From: Lysobacterales bacterium
GTDB lineage: Bacteria; Pseudomonadota; Gammaproteobacteria; Xanthomonadales; SZUA-36
Length of the DNA stretch: 46,554 bases
Direction of reading: 5' to 3'
Assembly (NCBI GenBank): GCA_013042915.1
Contig: JABDPF010000036.1
Coordinates: forward strand, 1 to 46,554
This document shows positions 1-7,776 of this stretch, piece by piece. The notes beneath the pieces are model-generated. The model did no database searches and was not told the origin of the DNA. It saw only the letters and a program-made list of their open reading frames with translations. Each line of letters opens with the position of its first letter. Positions within the stretch are counted from its first letter, which is position 1. A program made the translations under genes and the position numbers.

Positions 1-101
1 GACTTCGCCAGGGTGGTGGCGTCAACGCCGGAAGCGGCCTGAGCGGCCAGGGGGAGCACCAATAATGCTGCCGCACATGCAGCCAGGAACTTGGCGTTCA
101 T
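1..101 (-). CDS. Secreted protein, N-terminal fragment only
   Basis: The window opens inside this gene, so only its first 33 codons are visible, read on the minus strand from the ATG at 101. They encode a clear Sec signal peptide: a Lys at position 4, an Ala/Leu-rich core, and a probable cleavage site after an Ala-Gln-Ala around residues 20-22. A GGAG Shine-Dalgarno lies six bases before the ATG. The mature product cannot be identified. The upstream region (102-340) contains a 14-bp palindrome, a PmrA-like direct repeat array and a Fur-like palindrome, so this may be a stress- or metal-regulated envelope gene; that is inference. Confidence 0.7.
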   Translation of the reverse strand, partial: MNAKFLAACAAALLVLPLAAQAASGVDATTLAK

Positions 102-123
102 CTCGTTCTCCTCGTATTGCAAC

Positions 124-137
124 GGAATAGCTATTCC
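124..137. promoter_or_regulatory. 14-bp perfect palindrome in leader of the first gene
   Basis: GGAATAGCTATTCC is a perfect palindrome that ends 22 bases before the start codon of the minus-strand gene at 101. If transcription starts near 205, as the candidate -10 suggests, the palindrome lies in the 5' leader and could be a DNA operator or a small RNA hairpin. No regulator family is recognised. Confidence 0.35.
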
Positions 138-211
138 AGGGGTTTCCCGCGGTTCATGCCGTGTTCGAAATAATCAGCTTCGGCAAGGTCCGACGGGACG
201 GCTTCGTGTGC

Positions 212-266
212 AGAATAGCCTCCGAACCTTAACCAGAGATTAAGTTACTATTAAGCTTCCTCTAAG
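212..266 (-). promoter_or_regulatory. Candidate PmrA-type response-regulator box and promoter
   Basis: Read on the minus strand, the repeat units CTTAGA, CTTAAT, CTTAAT and GTTAAG start at 266, 255, 244 and 233. That is four units with an exact 11-bp period and five-base spacers. The central pair, CTTAATAGTAACTTAAT, matches the published PmrA/BasR consensus YTTAAK-N5-YTTAAK. An 11-bp period is what OmpR-family dimers bind on one DNA face. A possible -10 (TATTCT, 217-212) follows ten bases after the last unit, and no sigma70 -35 is obvious, as expected for an activated promoter. The likely target is the secreted-protein gene starting at 101. Which regulator binds is inferred from the motif only. 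Confidence 0.5.
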
Positions 267-325
267 ATTCTGATGCAGGTCAGCATCCGGCTGTATACCG
301 CGCTACGCAAAGGTTTACGCTGTAT

Positions 326-340
326 TGAGAACCACTCTCA
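326..340. promoter_or_regulatory. Fur-like inverted repeat
   Basis: TGAGAACCACTCTCA has the 7-1-7 architecture of a Fur box and matches the common variant TGAGAATCATTCTCA at 13 of 15 positions. One more complementary base on each side gives a 17-base element. It lies 225 bases upstream of the minus gene at 101 and 355 bases upstream of the acyltransferase at 696. Neither distance is ideal, so the regulated gene is unclear. Confidence 0.3.
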
Positions 341-695
341 ACGAAAAAATAACAACCCTTCCCCGTAGCCCAACGGGCAAGCCATTCTCGCGATTCCAGG
401 TCTTTCGGGCAGAGCGAAGGCAGGGCGGGGTGCGCCGCGAAGAGTCGGGCTTTTTCGGCGCCTCGGGGTTCCCTCCAGAACACGCGGGGCAATTAATTAA
501 GGAAGTTTTAATATATTAAAATGGTGATATAGGTCAACAAGGATCATTCCTGGCAGGCGCGGAGGTGGCTTCGCCTTAATCCGGACATCCAATCGGTCAA
601 AAATGGGATCATCATCAATAAGCCGTCGCACCGCGCCCGCAATGGGCCAAGTGTTCGATCGGCCCCGTCGAATCACTGGATAACAGGCCAATATC
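341..695. other. Intergenic stretch with an AT-rich 16-bp palindrome
   Basis: No gene was found here. The notable element is TTTTAATATATTAAAA at 506-521, a perfect 16-bp palindrome flanked by AATTAATTAA at 491-500. This is a sharply AT-rich island in GC-rich surroundings, 175 bases before the acyltransferase. It could hold the acyltransferase promoter or a binding site for a nucleoid or xenogeneic-silencing protein. No convincing -35/-10 pair could be fixed. The rest of the stretch shows nothing recognisable. Confidence 0.4.
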
Positions 696-1820
696 ATGGA
701 CGCTGTGCAAACCTCTCATGGATTTTCCCGTTCTCACTGGATAGATAACCTGAGGACCATCACCATTTTCCTCGTGGTCCTCTACCACGTGGGTGGTGTT
801 TACGAAGGCGCTGGCTTGTGGGGATGGTTCTGGATCGTGGACGACCCCGACACCATGGTCTGGGTGGGGATCATGGGTATCGTCTTCGACATTTTCATGA
901 TGCCCGTGCTGTTTTTCCTCTCGGGTTATCTGGCGCCAGCATCGCTGGACCGACAATCGCCCGCGCAATTCGTTCTGGGTAAAGCCAGGCGCCTCATTGT
1001 GCCCTGGTTTGTCGCGGTCTTAACGCTGATCCCGTTGTACAAAGTGATTTTTCTATACTCGCGGGGCTTACCACAGGAACACTGGGGCACTTACTTCCAC
1101 GTCACGAACCCGAACAGCCAGAACTGGTTGTGGTTTCTGCCGTTGTTGTTTGCGTTCAATCTTGTCTACGTCCTGTTCACGCGCCTGCCGTCGACCCGGT
1201 TTCGCATCCCCACGGGCGGGGCCATCGCGTTGGCATTGGTGGCCGCACTGGCCTGGAGCATCATCGTCGGCGGCTTGACGGGTTTTCGCAGCTGGACACT
1301 CACGCCGCTTCTCGACTTCGAGAACGAGCGGCTGCTCGTATATTTATTCAGCTTTGCGCTAGGCGCGATGCTCTACAAGAGGGGGTCGTTCGAAACGCCT
1401 CCCAAGGGCAGGTGGCTCTATTACGCGGCCAACGGACTGGCCTGGATACCCGTCACCGCACACATCATCGTTCGCTTGGTTCCGTTCCTGGTCGAGGGTT
1501 TTACCATGACACCCGTCTACCGATTGCTTTGGTGGATCAGTTTCGATCTCTCGCTGCTGGTGATGGTGTACCTGATGGTGGAATCCTTCAGACGCTATTT
1601 CGATCGCACCGGCCCTGTCTGGTCGGCGCTCAACCGGGCCTCGTACGGCGTCTACATCGTCCACGTCATCTTGATTGGCGTTTTTGGCACGCTGCTGATG
1701 AAGGCAGGCTTGCCGGTCTACGTAAAATACCCAGTGCTCGTGTTGTCGACGTGGGTGGGCAGCAACCTGTTGGTTCTGGCTTACAGCGGCGCCAGGCGGC
1801 GTGGGTCGCGCACTGCCTGA
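696..1820 (+). CDS. Acyltransferase 3 family integral membrane protein
   Basis: This 374-residue protein has about ten hydrophobic segments. It opens with the family hallmark of acyltransferase 3 proteins, an Arg-Thr-Ile preceding a first helix that ends in Leu-Tyr-His (near residues 19-31), which holds the expected catalytic His. Members transfer acetyl or succinyl groups to sugars, lipids or glucans in the inner membrane; the substrate here is unknown. The ATG at 696 has only a weak Shine-Dalgarno. The gene is flanked by the regulatory gap upstream and tRNA-Val downstream. An imperfect hairpin, TGCTCCCG/CGGGAGCA at 1839-1846 and 1864-1871, follows the stop but lacks a T-run, so it is not called a terminator. 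Confidence 0.8.
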   Translation: MDAVQTSHGFSRSHWIDNLRTITIFLVVLYHVGGVYEGAGLWGWFWIVDDPDTMVWVGIMGIVFDIFMMPVLFFLSGYLAPASLDRQSPAQFVLGKARRLIVPWFVAVLTLIPLYKVIFLYSRGLPQEHWGTYFHVTNPNSQNWLWFLPLLFAFNLVYVLFTRLPSTRFRIPTGGAIALALVAALAWSIIVGGLTGFRSWTLTPLLDFENERLLVYLFSFALGAMLYKRGSFETPPKGRWLYYAANGLAWIPVTAHIIVRLVPFLVEGFTMTPVYRLLWWISFDLSLLVMVYLMVESFRRYFDRTGPVWSALNRASYGVYIVHVILIGVFGTLLMKAGLPVYVKYPVLVLSTWVGSNLLVLAYSGARRRGSRTA

Positions 1821-2047
1821 AAAGGATTCTCGCTTCCCTGCTCCCGTGCGCCAAACGGCTTTCCGGGAGCAAGCGACGGCAGGCCGTGGGTCGAATTTGG
1901 CTGCTGGATGACAGAGGACGATGCGCGGTCGCTGACTATTGTCCGGCCTGGCCTGTTCGAAATTGATTTCCGACTTTCCAGTGCCGGTGCAGGGTAACGC
2001 GTGCTTCGGGCCGATGAACGCCCAATACAGAAAATGGATAGTTTGAA

Positions 2048-2123
2048 TGGTGGGCGATACTGGGCTTGAACCAGTGACCTCTGCAATGTGACTGCAGCGC
2101 TCTCCCAACTGAGCTAATCGCCC
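2048..2123 (-). tRNA. tRNA-Val (anticodon CAC), CCA encoded
   Basis: Read on the minus strand, this 76-base gene folds as a full cloverleaf. It has a seven-pair acceptor stem (GGGCGAT with ATCGCCC), a D arm containing AGCTCAGTTGGGAGAGC, a five-pair anticodon stem CTGCA/TGCAG with loop GTCACAT (anticodon CAC), and a T arm ACTGG-TTCAAGC-CCAGT. The 3' CCA is encoded. It reads GTG valine codons. The body resembles proteobacterial tRNA-Val of the GGGYGAT class. Confidence 0.93.
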
Positions 2124-2147
2124 GTGCGCATCCGCGGTGGGGCAGTA

Positions 2148-2176
2148 AAGGTACTGATTCCGGCGCTCAACGTCAA
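2148..2176 (-). promoter_or_regulatory. Sigma70-type promoter of tRNA-Val
   Basis: On the minus strand, TTGACG (2176-2171) and TACCTT (2153-2148) are separated by exactly 17 bases. Transcription would start about 17 bases before the mature tRNA 5' end at 2123, followed by a C-rich discriminator. Five of six -35 bases match the consensus. Confidence 0.6.
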
Positions 2177-2237
2177 CCGGCGAATGCCGCTACAATCGTT
2201 TTTGCCCTGGCATGCGAATTGCTTACCTTTATCCTCG

Positions 2238-3428
2238 ATGAAACACCTGCCGTTGATTCTGCTGGCCCTGATGGCCGTCCTGTTCGGCCTGACCCTGGGC
2301 CGGCCCGAACCGTGGATGGGCTGGGTCAACGCCTTTGCCGAGGCCGGCATGGTGGGGGCACTGGCCGACTGGTTTGCGGTGGTGGCGCTGTTCCGGCACC
2401 CGCTGGGCATTCCGATTCCGCACACGGCGATCATTCCGAAACGCAAGGACAGCATCGGCGACAACCTGGCACGGTTCGTGTCCGATCATTTTCTCGCGCC
2501 CGACGTGGTTCGCCGCCGCCTGGCGTCGGTCAACCTGGCGGGAAACGCCGCGAAATGGCTGAAAACGCCGCGTGGGGAGGCGCGGGCCGCGGAACTGGCC
2601 GCGACGGCGGCTTCATCGATGCTCGATGCACTGAGCGAGGACGAGGTTCGCGGGTTCATATCCCGGCTGGGTAACCGCCAGTTGGAGCAGGTTGAACTGG
2701 CGCCGCTGGCCGGCCGCACCCTGAACTGGTTGATCGCCGACGGCCGTCACCAGGAGATGCTGACGCAGGCCTTTCGATTCTCGATGGTGGCCCTGGCCGA
2801 CAACCGGGAACTCATTCGAGGCAACGTTCAGCGCGAAAGCCCCTGGTGGCTGCCTGGGTTCATCGACGACCGCATCATGGTGCAGATGCTCTCGCGGGTG
2901 GAAACCCTTTTGCTCGAATTATCACTCTCACCCGAACACCCGGTGCGCGAGGAGTTCAACGAGTGGATGGCCCAATGGGCAGGAGCACTCCAGAACGACC
3001 CGGAATACCGGCGCTGGGGTGAGAAATTCAAGCAGGGATTGCTGGAAAACGACGAGTTGCAAAATTACCTGGTCACGCTTTGGCGGGACCTGGCCGAGGG
3101 CCTGCGACGTGACCTCGAAGACCCCGAGTCCGCATTGCGGAAGGAGCTACTCCGGTTGCTTCAGGGCTTCACCGACGAATTGTCAAAGGATGGCGAGATA
3201 CAGCTTTGGGTCAACGGATGGTTGCAGGAAGCCGCCGTGAGCCTGGTTGATGAACACCGCGATTCGATTGCCGGCCTGATTAGCGATACGGTTCGGACCT
3301 GGGATCCGGTGGAGACCAGTGGGCGCGTCGAGGCCGCGATTGGCCGGGATCTGCAGTTCATTCGAATCAATGGCACGCTGGTCGGCGGCCTGGTGGGTGT
3401 CCTGATCCATGCCTACAAGTTGCTTTAG
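2238..3428 (+). CDS. DUF445 family membrane protein
   Basis: This 396-residue protein belongs to the DUF445 (YjiN-like) family, whose molecular function is not established. It starts with a membrane segment at residues 3-18, followed by the family-typical region with Ala-Asp-Trp-Phe-Ala-Val near residue 35 and a Pro-Ile-Pro-His-Thr motif. A long charged helical domain follows, and a second hydrophobic helix sits at the C terminus (Gly-Thr-Leu-Val-Gly-Gly onwards). The reading frame is open back to 2124, but the ATG at 2238 was chosen because it begins directly at the conserved membrane helix and leaves the divergent tRNA promoter free. E. coli YjiN is of similar length. Confidence 0.75.
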   Translation: MKHLPLILLALMAVLFGLTLGRPEPWMGWVNAFAEAGMVGALADWFAVVALFRHPLGIPIPHTAIIPKRKDSIGDNLARFVSDHFLAPDVVRRRLASVNLAGNAAKWLKTPRGEARAAELAATAASSMLDALSEDEVRGFISRLGNRQLEQVELAPLAGRTLNWLIADGRHQEMLTQAFRFSMVALADNRELIRGNVQRESPWWLPGFIDDRIMVQMLSRVETLLLELSLSPEHPVREEFNEWMAQWAGALQNDPEYRRWGEKFKQGLLENDELQNYLVTLWRDLAEGLRRDLEDPESALRKELLRLLQGFTDELSKDGEIQLWVNGWLQEAAVSLVDEHRDSIAGLISDTVRTWDPVETSGRVEAAIGRDLQFIRINGTLVGGLVGVLIHAYKLL

Positions 3429-3486
3429 GCGCAACGTCCCTGGAGATTGAACATCGGTTGCAGCCGGGTCGGGGCGGGCTCGCAGC

Positions 3487-3975
3487 TCAGACGTGTTCGA
3501 ACCGGTTCGCGCGGACGTTCTTGCGCACTTCCCCGGGCAACCAGACGGTGCCGTTCATCGCGATGTACACGCCCGGCTGCAGGGACTGGACGGCGCCGAT
3601 GGCGCAGCCGATGTTGAACACGGCGTCCGAGTCCCTGAAGCGGGCCGGGTTGAGCGCCCCGGTCATCACGATGGTTTTGTCTTCGATGCCCTCCAGAGCA
3701 TCGGCGGTCACCTTCATCGTGTCGGTGCCGTGGGTGATCAGGATGTGGCTGCAGTTCGAAGCGTCGACGATCGCGCGGATCAGGGCGCGGTCCTTGTCGG
3801 TCAGATGGAGGCTGTCCTTGCGCATCAGCGCGGTGACCTCGAATTCAAAGGCGACGTGCATGGCGTGCAGGATCTGGCTGATTTGCGGTTCACCAATCTG
3901 GTAATCGCTCTTGTCATCGAAGTAAATCTTGTCGATGGTGCCGCCGGTGGTAATGATGAGCAGTTTCGAGATCAT
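3487..3975 (-). CDS. Single-domain asparaginase-like protein
   Basis: The 162-residue product matches the N-terminal catalytic domain of type I/II asparaginases, which hydrolyse asparagine to aspartate and ammonia. Both catalytic signatures are present: TTGGTID near residues 9-15 (nucleophilic Thr10) and HGTDTM at residues 82-87 (Thr84-Asp85). Classical enzymes are about 330 residues with a second domain completing the active site; here that domain is absent without any sign of a frameshift. Such short forms recur in proteobacteria, and whether they are active asparaginases is uncertain. The ATG at 3975 was preferred to upstream in-frame ATGs because the conserved strand begins there. The gene converges with the DUF445 gene and diverges from the large gene at 4021. 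Confidence 0.75.
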   Translation of the reverse strand: MISKLLIITTGGTIDKIYFDDKSDYQIGEPQISQILHAMHVAFEFEVTALMRKDSLHLTDKDRALIRAIVDASNCSHILITHGTDTMKVTADALEGIEDKTIVMTGALNPARFRDSDAVFNIGCAIGAVQSLQPGVYIAMNGTVWLPGEVRKNVRANRFEHV

Positions 3976-4020
3976 TCGCGTAGTATATCGTGGCATTGTC
4001 GGCATGAAGACAGCAACCAT

Positions 4021-7000
4021 ATGGGTGTGATCAACGCCGTTTCCAACTCACTGGCCTCACGCGTGTTCCGGGTAGTTCTCCTGGGCCTGCTGCTGTCGCC
4101 TTATGCCGTCATGGGCTCGCAAGACATCGCCGACGAACTGGGCGTGCCCGGCACCCGTCAGCTGGCCGCTGCGCTGGCCGACCCCGGGTCCCGCGTCGAT
4201 ACCCTGCTGACGATGGCGGTCGTGCTCAACTTGTCTGATTACGGGCGTTATGCCCGGCTCGACCAGGTAGCGGCCTACACCGCGCGCTTCGGTGATGAGC
4301 GGGCCTGGCTGGACAAACTGGCGGACCGCTACGGCACCGTGCCGTTTCGCAGCTCGCTGTTGGACCCGTCCGCGTGGTTGTTGCTGGTTGAGCTCGATCA
4401 ATACGACCTTTCTCCCGGCCCGGCGGTTTCGCCCTTCGGTCCGGGCACGCGCGGCTTGTTGGCGAACCTGTTCGATCGGTCCAATGCCGTCAAGGCGGCC
4501 ACGGTGCTACCCGAAGTGCTCTCCCGACTCGAGGTTCGCTCCACCGTGATTTGGGAGGAGTTGCTCAGGGCCGCGGCGGAAAACGCGGGCCTGGCGGCGG
4601 TGCTCTCGTCTCTCAACGAAGAGTGGTTTGACCCGTGGGCCGCAGCGGAACCCCCGGCGCCGACCGGCCTGGAAAGGCAGGAGTATGTGGCCGAAGCGCT
4701 CGCGCTGCTTCGAGACGGTGCGCTCATGGCGCAGCACGCGGGTCCACCCGATGAATTGGATCTCAAACGCGTGCGGTTCGGTCTGCTGGATGCCATGCCG
4801 GGCCTGAGTTGGCAGGAGTCCGACGATGCGGTGTACCTGCTGAAAATCGCCGACGCGGTGGAAGGGCTTTACCGTGAACACTACCTGGCCTTTACAGAGG
4901 CGCTGTTGTGGGTGTCGGCCGGCCTGTTGGCCTCAGAGGTGCCGCACATTATCGAGGCGGAGGAGGAGGCCGAGCCGAGTCCGTTTTCGCCGCCACCCGA
5001 AATCGTGCTCGAGCTGCTGCCCGGAGAACCGGTTAAGCCGCCGCCTATCGAACCCTACCGCTCCCCGGTTCCGGCTGCGCTCGCCGAGGTTTTGCCCGCG
5101 CTGGCTAGCGCGTTCACCCGGGACCTGGAACGGGTTGACCCGCGCCTGAACGAGGTCCTGGCCGTGGCGTTCGATGCCGTGCAATACATCGATTCCGGTC
5201 TCGGCGATCCGGATCAGCTCGCCTCGCTTCGATACACGATCGCCGACAGTGTGGCCCAGCTGGTGCTGCTGATCCCCGACATGGATTACTACTTTTCGCA
5301 ACCGGTCCGCCTGGACATCGCGAACAAGATCAACATCTGCATCAGCCGTGCGTCCCGGCGAAACCCCGGGGGCAGCCCGGCGCTCGAGCAGGAAGAATTC
5401 GACGATTGCCTGGAGGACCTGGTGGTCATGGCCTCGACACTGGTCGATTCCGCCGAGCTGGCGGGCGACCTGGACGGTCCGTTCGCGATGGAGCAACTTC
5501 GACGCGAGCTGGAACTGCCGCCCTGGCAGCGCATCAACTACGTGATGGGGTATCTTCTCGAGCGGTACGACACCAGCTGCAGCCCCCCCGAAGAAGCTCT
5601 GCCGAACCCCCTGGAGTGGTCCAGCCTGGTGGCGGTCATCACCTGGTTTGCTCGCCAGTCGCCCGTCCATTTCCGCCAGCCCCGGAACGAGGCCCTGGTG
5701 GCGAATCTGCGGCAACAGGGTCTCGACTTGCTCGAAGAGCTCAATCGGCAAGTCGACTGCATCGGCGGCGCGGGGGCCGGCGTCAACGACCCGGTGGCGC
5801 GCGGTCTCTCCGATTACGCGGAGGCGCTGGACATGCTGATCGCCAATGTGCGTGAGGAAGAACTGGCATTCCGGACCGAGCGCCTGCAGGCTGGCGCCGA
5901 CGTGGTCTTGAATGGCGGCGCCGGTCAGCGAACCGCGTACCGACCGGAGGACCTTGCGATCGGGCCGTGCAACCCGGAAAACGTCTGCGAAATGACCGCG
6001 GAACTTGCGGCTGGCCCCGAATTGCTGGCCTTGTTTCCGGACCCTTACCTGCTGGCCGACCAATCAGGCCTGGGAACCGTCCGTATCTGCTACGACAAGG
6101 TGCAATGGGTCGACCGGCGTTCTAAGCGGGTGCGCGAGGACGACCCCCACGTTGCAAATTACCACGGGCGACTCAGCTTCAAACTCCTTGGCGTCTATAC
6201 CGAGGCTGAAGAGACCAGCACGGTGTTCGGTTTTGACTTCCTGAGCCCGGAGGAATACCACTACCTGTTCGGCCCCGCCACCGATGAGGTATTAAACGAC
6301 GGATGCCCCACCGAGTGGGTGGGCACCAAGATCGTCACCCCGCTGGGCAACCGCCAACCGATCCGCGTCGTGCCCGACCGCCTGACCTACCTGGCCGGCG
6401 CGCGCACGCTACCGACGGCCGTCATGGTGAAGAACTGGGAGCGCAACCAATCCTGGCGCAGCGCACTGGTGCGGGGACAGCTTGGCCAACGCATTCCAAT
6501 CGAGCCCGATGAGGGTTTCGAAGCCCGTCTCGAGCAACACCTGCAGGCCCTTTACCAGTCGAAACGCTCAGCGGTATACAGCGCCCTTCTCAACCCGCCC
6601 CCGCGAAGCTGGCGCGGCGGAGACAGTTCGTTGCACGGACAACTGCGGGAACTGTCTGCCTATAAAAAACTGGTCCAGGCGCACGTAAACCTGTTCTACC
6701 CGCTGACTTTGCTTGATTCTGAGGAGATTCGGGGGTTGCTCGAAGGCAGCGAGGCGCTACTGGACCAGGAGGTCATGCGTCGAATGCGTGGCCAGGGCGT
6801 CTCCGTGTCCGAGGTCTCTGCCCTGGGGCAGGCACGGCTGGGTTCGTTTGCGGCGGCCTGGTCCCGGAGGCCGGAGGTGGTTCGAAGAAGCGGTTCGGCG
6901 GCCGTCGGCCTGGTGCACGCGATCGTGCGCCTTGAGTCGCTTTACCGCGACTTCTTTGCCCCGCGCCCCCAGCCCCCGCCCAAGGCGGTCGGCCCGGATG

Positions 7001-7032
7001 ACGTTATCGACTTCGAGGCGTTGAGCGGCTGA
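4021..7032 (+). CDS. Large secreted protein of unknown function
   Basis: I do not recognise this 1003-residue protein. Residues 1-32 look like a signal peptide or signal anchor: a hydrophobic Val-Val-Leu-Leu-Gly-Leu-Leu-Leu core and a possible cleavage site near Met-Gly-Ser. The N-terminal third is Ala/Leu-rich and helical. A Pro/Glu-rich linker spans about residues 310-352, and a second long helical and mixed region contains scattered cysteines. The frame remains open upstream to 3493, but that part lies antisense to the asparaginase gene and lacks conserved features, so the ATG at 4021 is chosen. Its 3' end overlaps the convergent DUF2069 gene by 29 bases. Codon use resembles its neighbours, with no sign of recent transfer. 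Confidence 0.75.
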   Translation: MGVINAVSNSLASRVFRVVLLGLLLSPYAVMGSQDIADELGVPGTRQLAAALADPGSRVDTLLTMAVVLNLSDYGRYARLDQVAAYTARFGDERAWLDKLADRYGTVPFRSSLLDPSAWLLLVELDQYDLSPGPAVSPFGPGTRGLLANLFDRSNAVKAATVLPEVLSRLEVRSTVIWEELLRAAAENAGLAAVLSSLNEEWFDPWAAAEPPAPTGLERQEYVAEALALLRDGALMAQHAGPPDELDLKRVRFGLLDAMPGLSWQESDDAVYLLKIADAVEGLYREHYLAFTEALLWVSAGLLASEVPHIIEAEEEAEPSPFSPPPEIVLELLPGEPVKPPPIEPYRSPVPAALAEVLPALASAFTRDLERVDPRLNEVLAVAFDAVQYIDSGLGDPDQLASLRYTIADSVAQLVLLIPDMDYYFSQPVRLDIANKINICISRASRRNPGGSPALEQEEFDDCLEDLVVMASTLVDSAELAGDLDGPFAMEQLRRELELPPWQRINYVMGYLLERYDTSCSPPEEALPNPLEWSSLVAVITWFARQSPVHFRQPRNEALVANLRQQGLDLLEELNRQVDCIGGAGAGVNDPVARGLSDYAEALDMLIANVREEELAFRTERLQAGADVVLNGGAGQRTAYRPEDLAIGPCNPENVCEMTAELAAGPELLALFPDPYLLADQSGLGTVRICYDKVQWVDRRSKRVREDDPHVANYHGRLSFKLLGVYTEAEETSTVFGFDFLSPEEYHYLFGPATDEVLNDGCPTEWVGTKIVTPLGNRQPIRVVPDRLTYLAGARTLPTAVMVKNWERNQSWRSALVRGQLGQRIPIEPDEGFEARLEQHLQALYQSKRSAVYSALLNPPPRSWRGGDSSLHGQLRELSAYKKLVQAHVNLFYPLTLLDSEEIRGLLEGSEALLDQEVMRRMRGQGVSVSEVSALGQARLGSFAAAWSRRPEVVRRSGSAAVGLVHAIVRLESLYRDFFAPRPQPPPKAVGPDDVIDFEALSG

Positions 7033-7345
7033 ACGCCAGCATTGCGCCGACGAACACCGTCACCAGCAGCACCTGGGCAAGAGCGGGGATGCGCTGCGGC
7101 GGATTGGCCCAGGCCTCCATCACGCCGATCACCAGGTAGAGCATCACGAGGAAGCCGGCCCAGGTCATGGACCGCAATGAACCCGCCAGCACGCCCTTAA
7201 GCGGCAGCAGCAGAGGCACGGTCGCCACCGCGGCCAGCACCCAGCTGTTGTTTCCCCACGGTGAAGGCAACAGGGCATGCCAGGTGGGTTGCAGGGCAAT
7301 CAACGCGAAGTAGGCGGCGCTCAGTATTCGGTGGCTGCCCGTCAT
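7004..7345 (-). CDS. DUF2069 family membrane protein
   Basis: This 113-residue protein has about four hydrophobic segments and the DUF2069 features: a Trp-His near residues 22-23, a central Pro-Leu-Lys-Gly turn, and a Glu-Ala-Trp-Ala-Asn-Pro-Pro-Gln-Arg motif before the last helix. Function is unknown. It is translated from an ATG that overlaps the arsC stop by four bases (ATGA), so the two form an operon. DUF2069 genes are often found next to arsC and wrbA in gammaproteobacteria. Its 3' end overlaps the end of the large convergent gene. Confidence 0.8.
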   Translation of the reverse strand: MTGSHRILSAAYFALIALQPTWHALLPSPWGNNSWVLAAVATVPLLLPLKGVLAGSLRSMTWAGFLVMLYLVIGVMEAWANPPQRIPALAQVLLVTVFVGAMLAFSRSTPRSR

Positions 7346-7689
7346 AGGATTTCCAGCACCGATTCCGGTGGGCGGCCGATCGCGGCCTTGCCGTTGGCCA
7401 ACACGATAGGGCGCTCGATCAACCGCGGCGTCGCGGCCATCGCGCTGATCAGTGTATCGTCGTCCAGGTTCGGGTCAGCCAGGCCCTGCTCCTTGTACTC
7501 GGCCTCACCCTTGCGCATCAGTTCGCGGGGCGAGCGTCCCAGCAGGGTCAGAATCTCCCGGATCTCGTCTTCGCTCGGAGGGTTCTCCAGGTAAAGCCGA
7601 ATGTCCGGTTCGACGCCGTGTTCCTGCACCAGGGCAAGAGTCGCTCTGGATTTGGAGCAGCGGGGGTTGTGCAAGATTGTGATAGCCAT
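7342..7689 (-). CDS. arsC: ArsC-family glutaredoxin-dependent reductase
   Basis: The 115-residue product has the thioredoxin-fold ArsC signature HNPRCSKSR at residues 7-15 with the redox Cys11, and a C-terminal Gly-Arg-Pro-Pro before the end. Members reduce arsenate using glutathione and glutaredoxin, but many chromosomal homologues (YfgD type, next to DUF2069) are not proven arsenate reductases, and no arsenite pump or ArsR is nearby. The ATG at 7689 begins right at the first strand; the upstream extension of the frame overlaps the divergent YihY gene and is not credible. It is the first gene of a two-gene unit with DUF2069. Confidence 0.85.
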   Translation of the reverse strand: MAITILHNPRCSKSRATLALVQEHGVEPDIRLYLENPPSEDEIREILTLLGRSPRELMRKGEAEYKEQGLADPNLDDDTLISAMAATPRLIERPIVLANGKAAIGRPPESVLEIL

Positions 7690-7776
7690 GTGAAGTCTCT
7701 TGGTTAAAATGGTGCGAAAGCTCAGGACGAATTCTATGCAGCACGCGCGGCATGGTAAACCGTCGGGAAGGAATTT

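Noticed and set aside
3493-4020. N-terminal extension of the 1003-residue protein
   Set aside because: It is antisense to the asparaginase gene, and a signal peptide begins at 4021.
4933-6063. 376-residue minus-strand frame
   Set aside because: It is antisense to the large secreted-protein gene, with low-complexity Arg/Gln/His composition typical of shadow frames.
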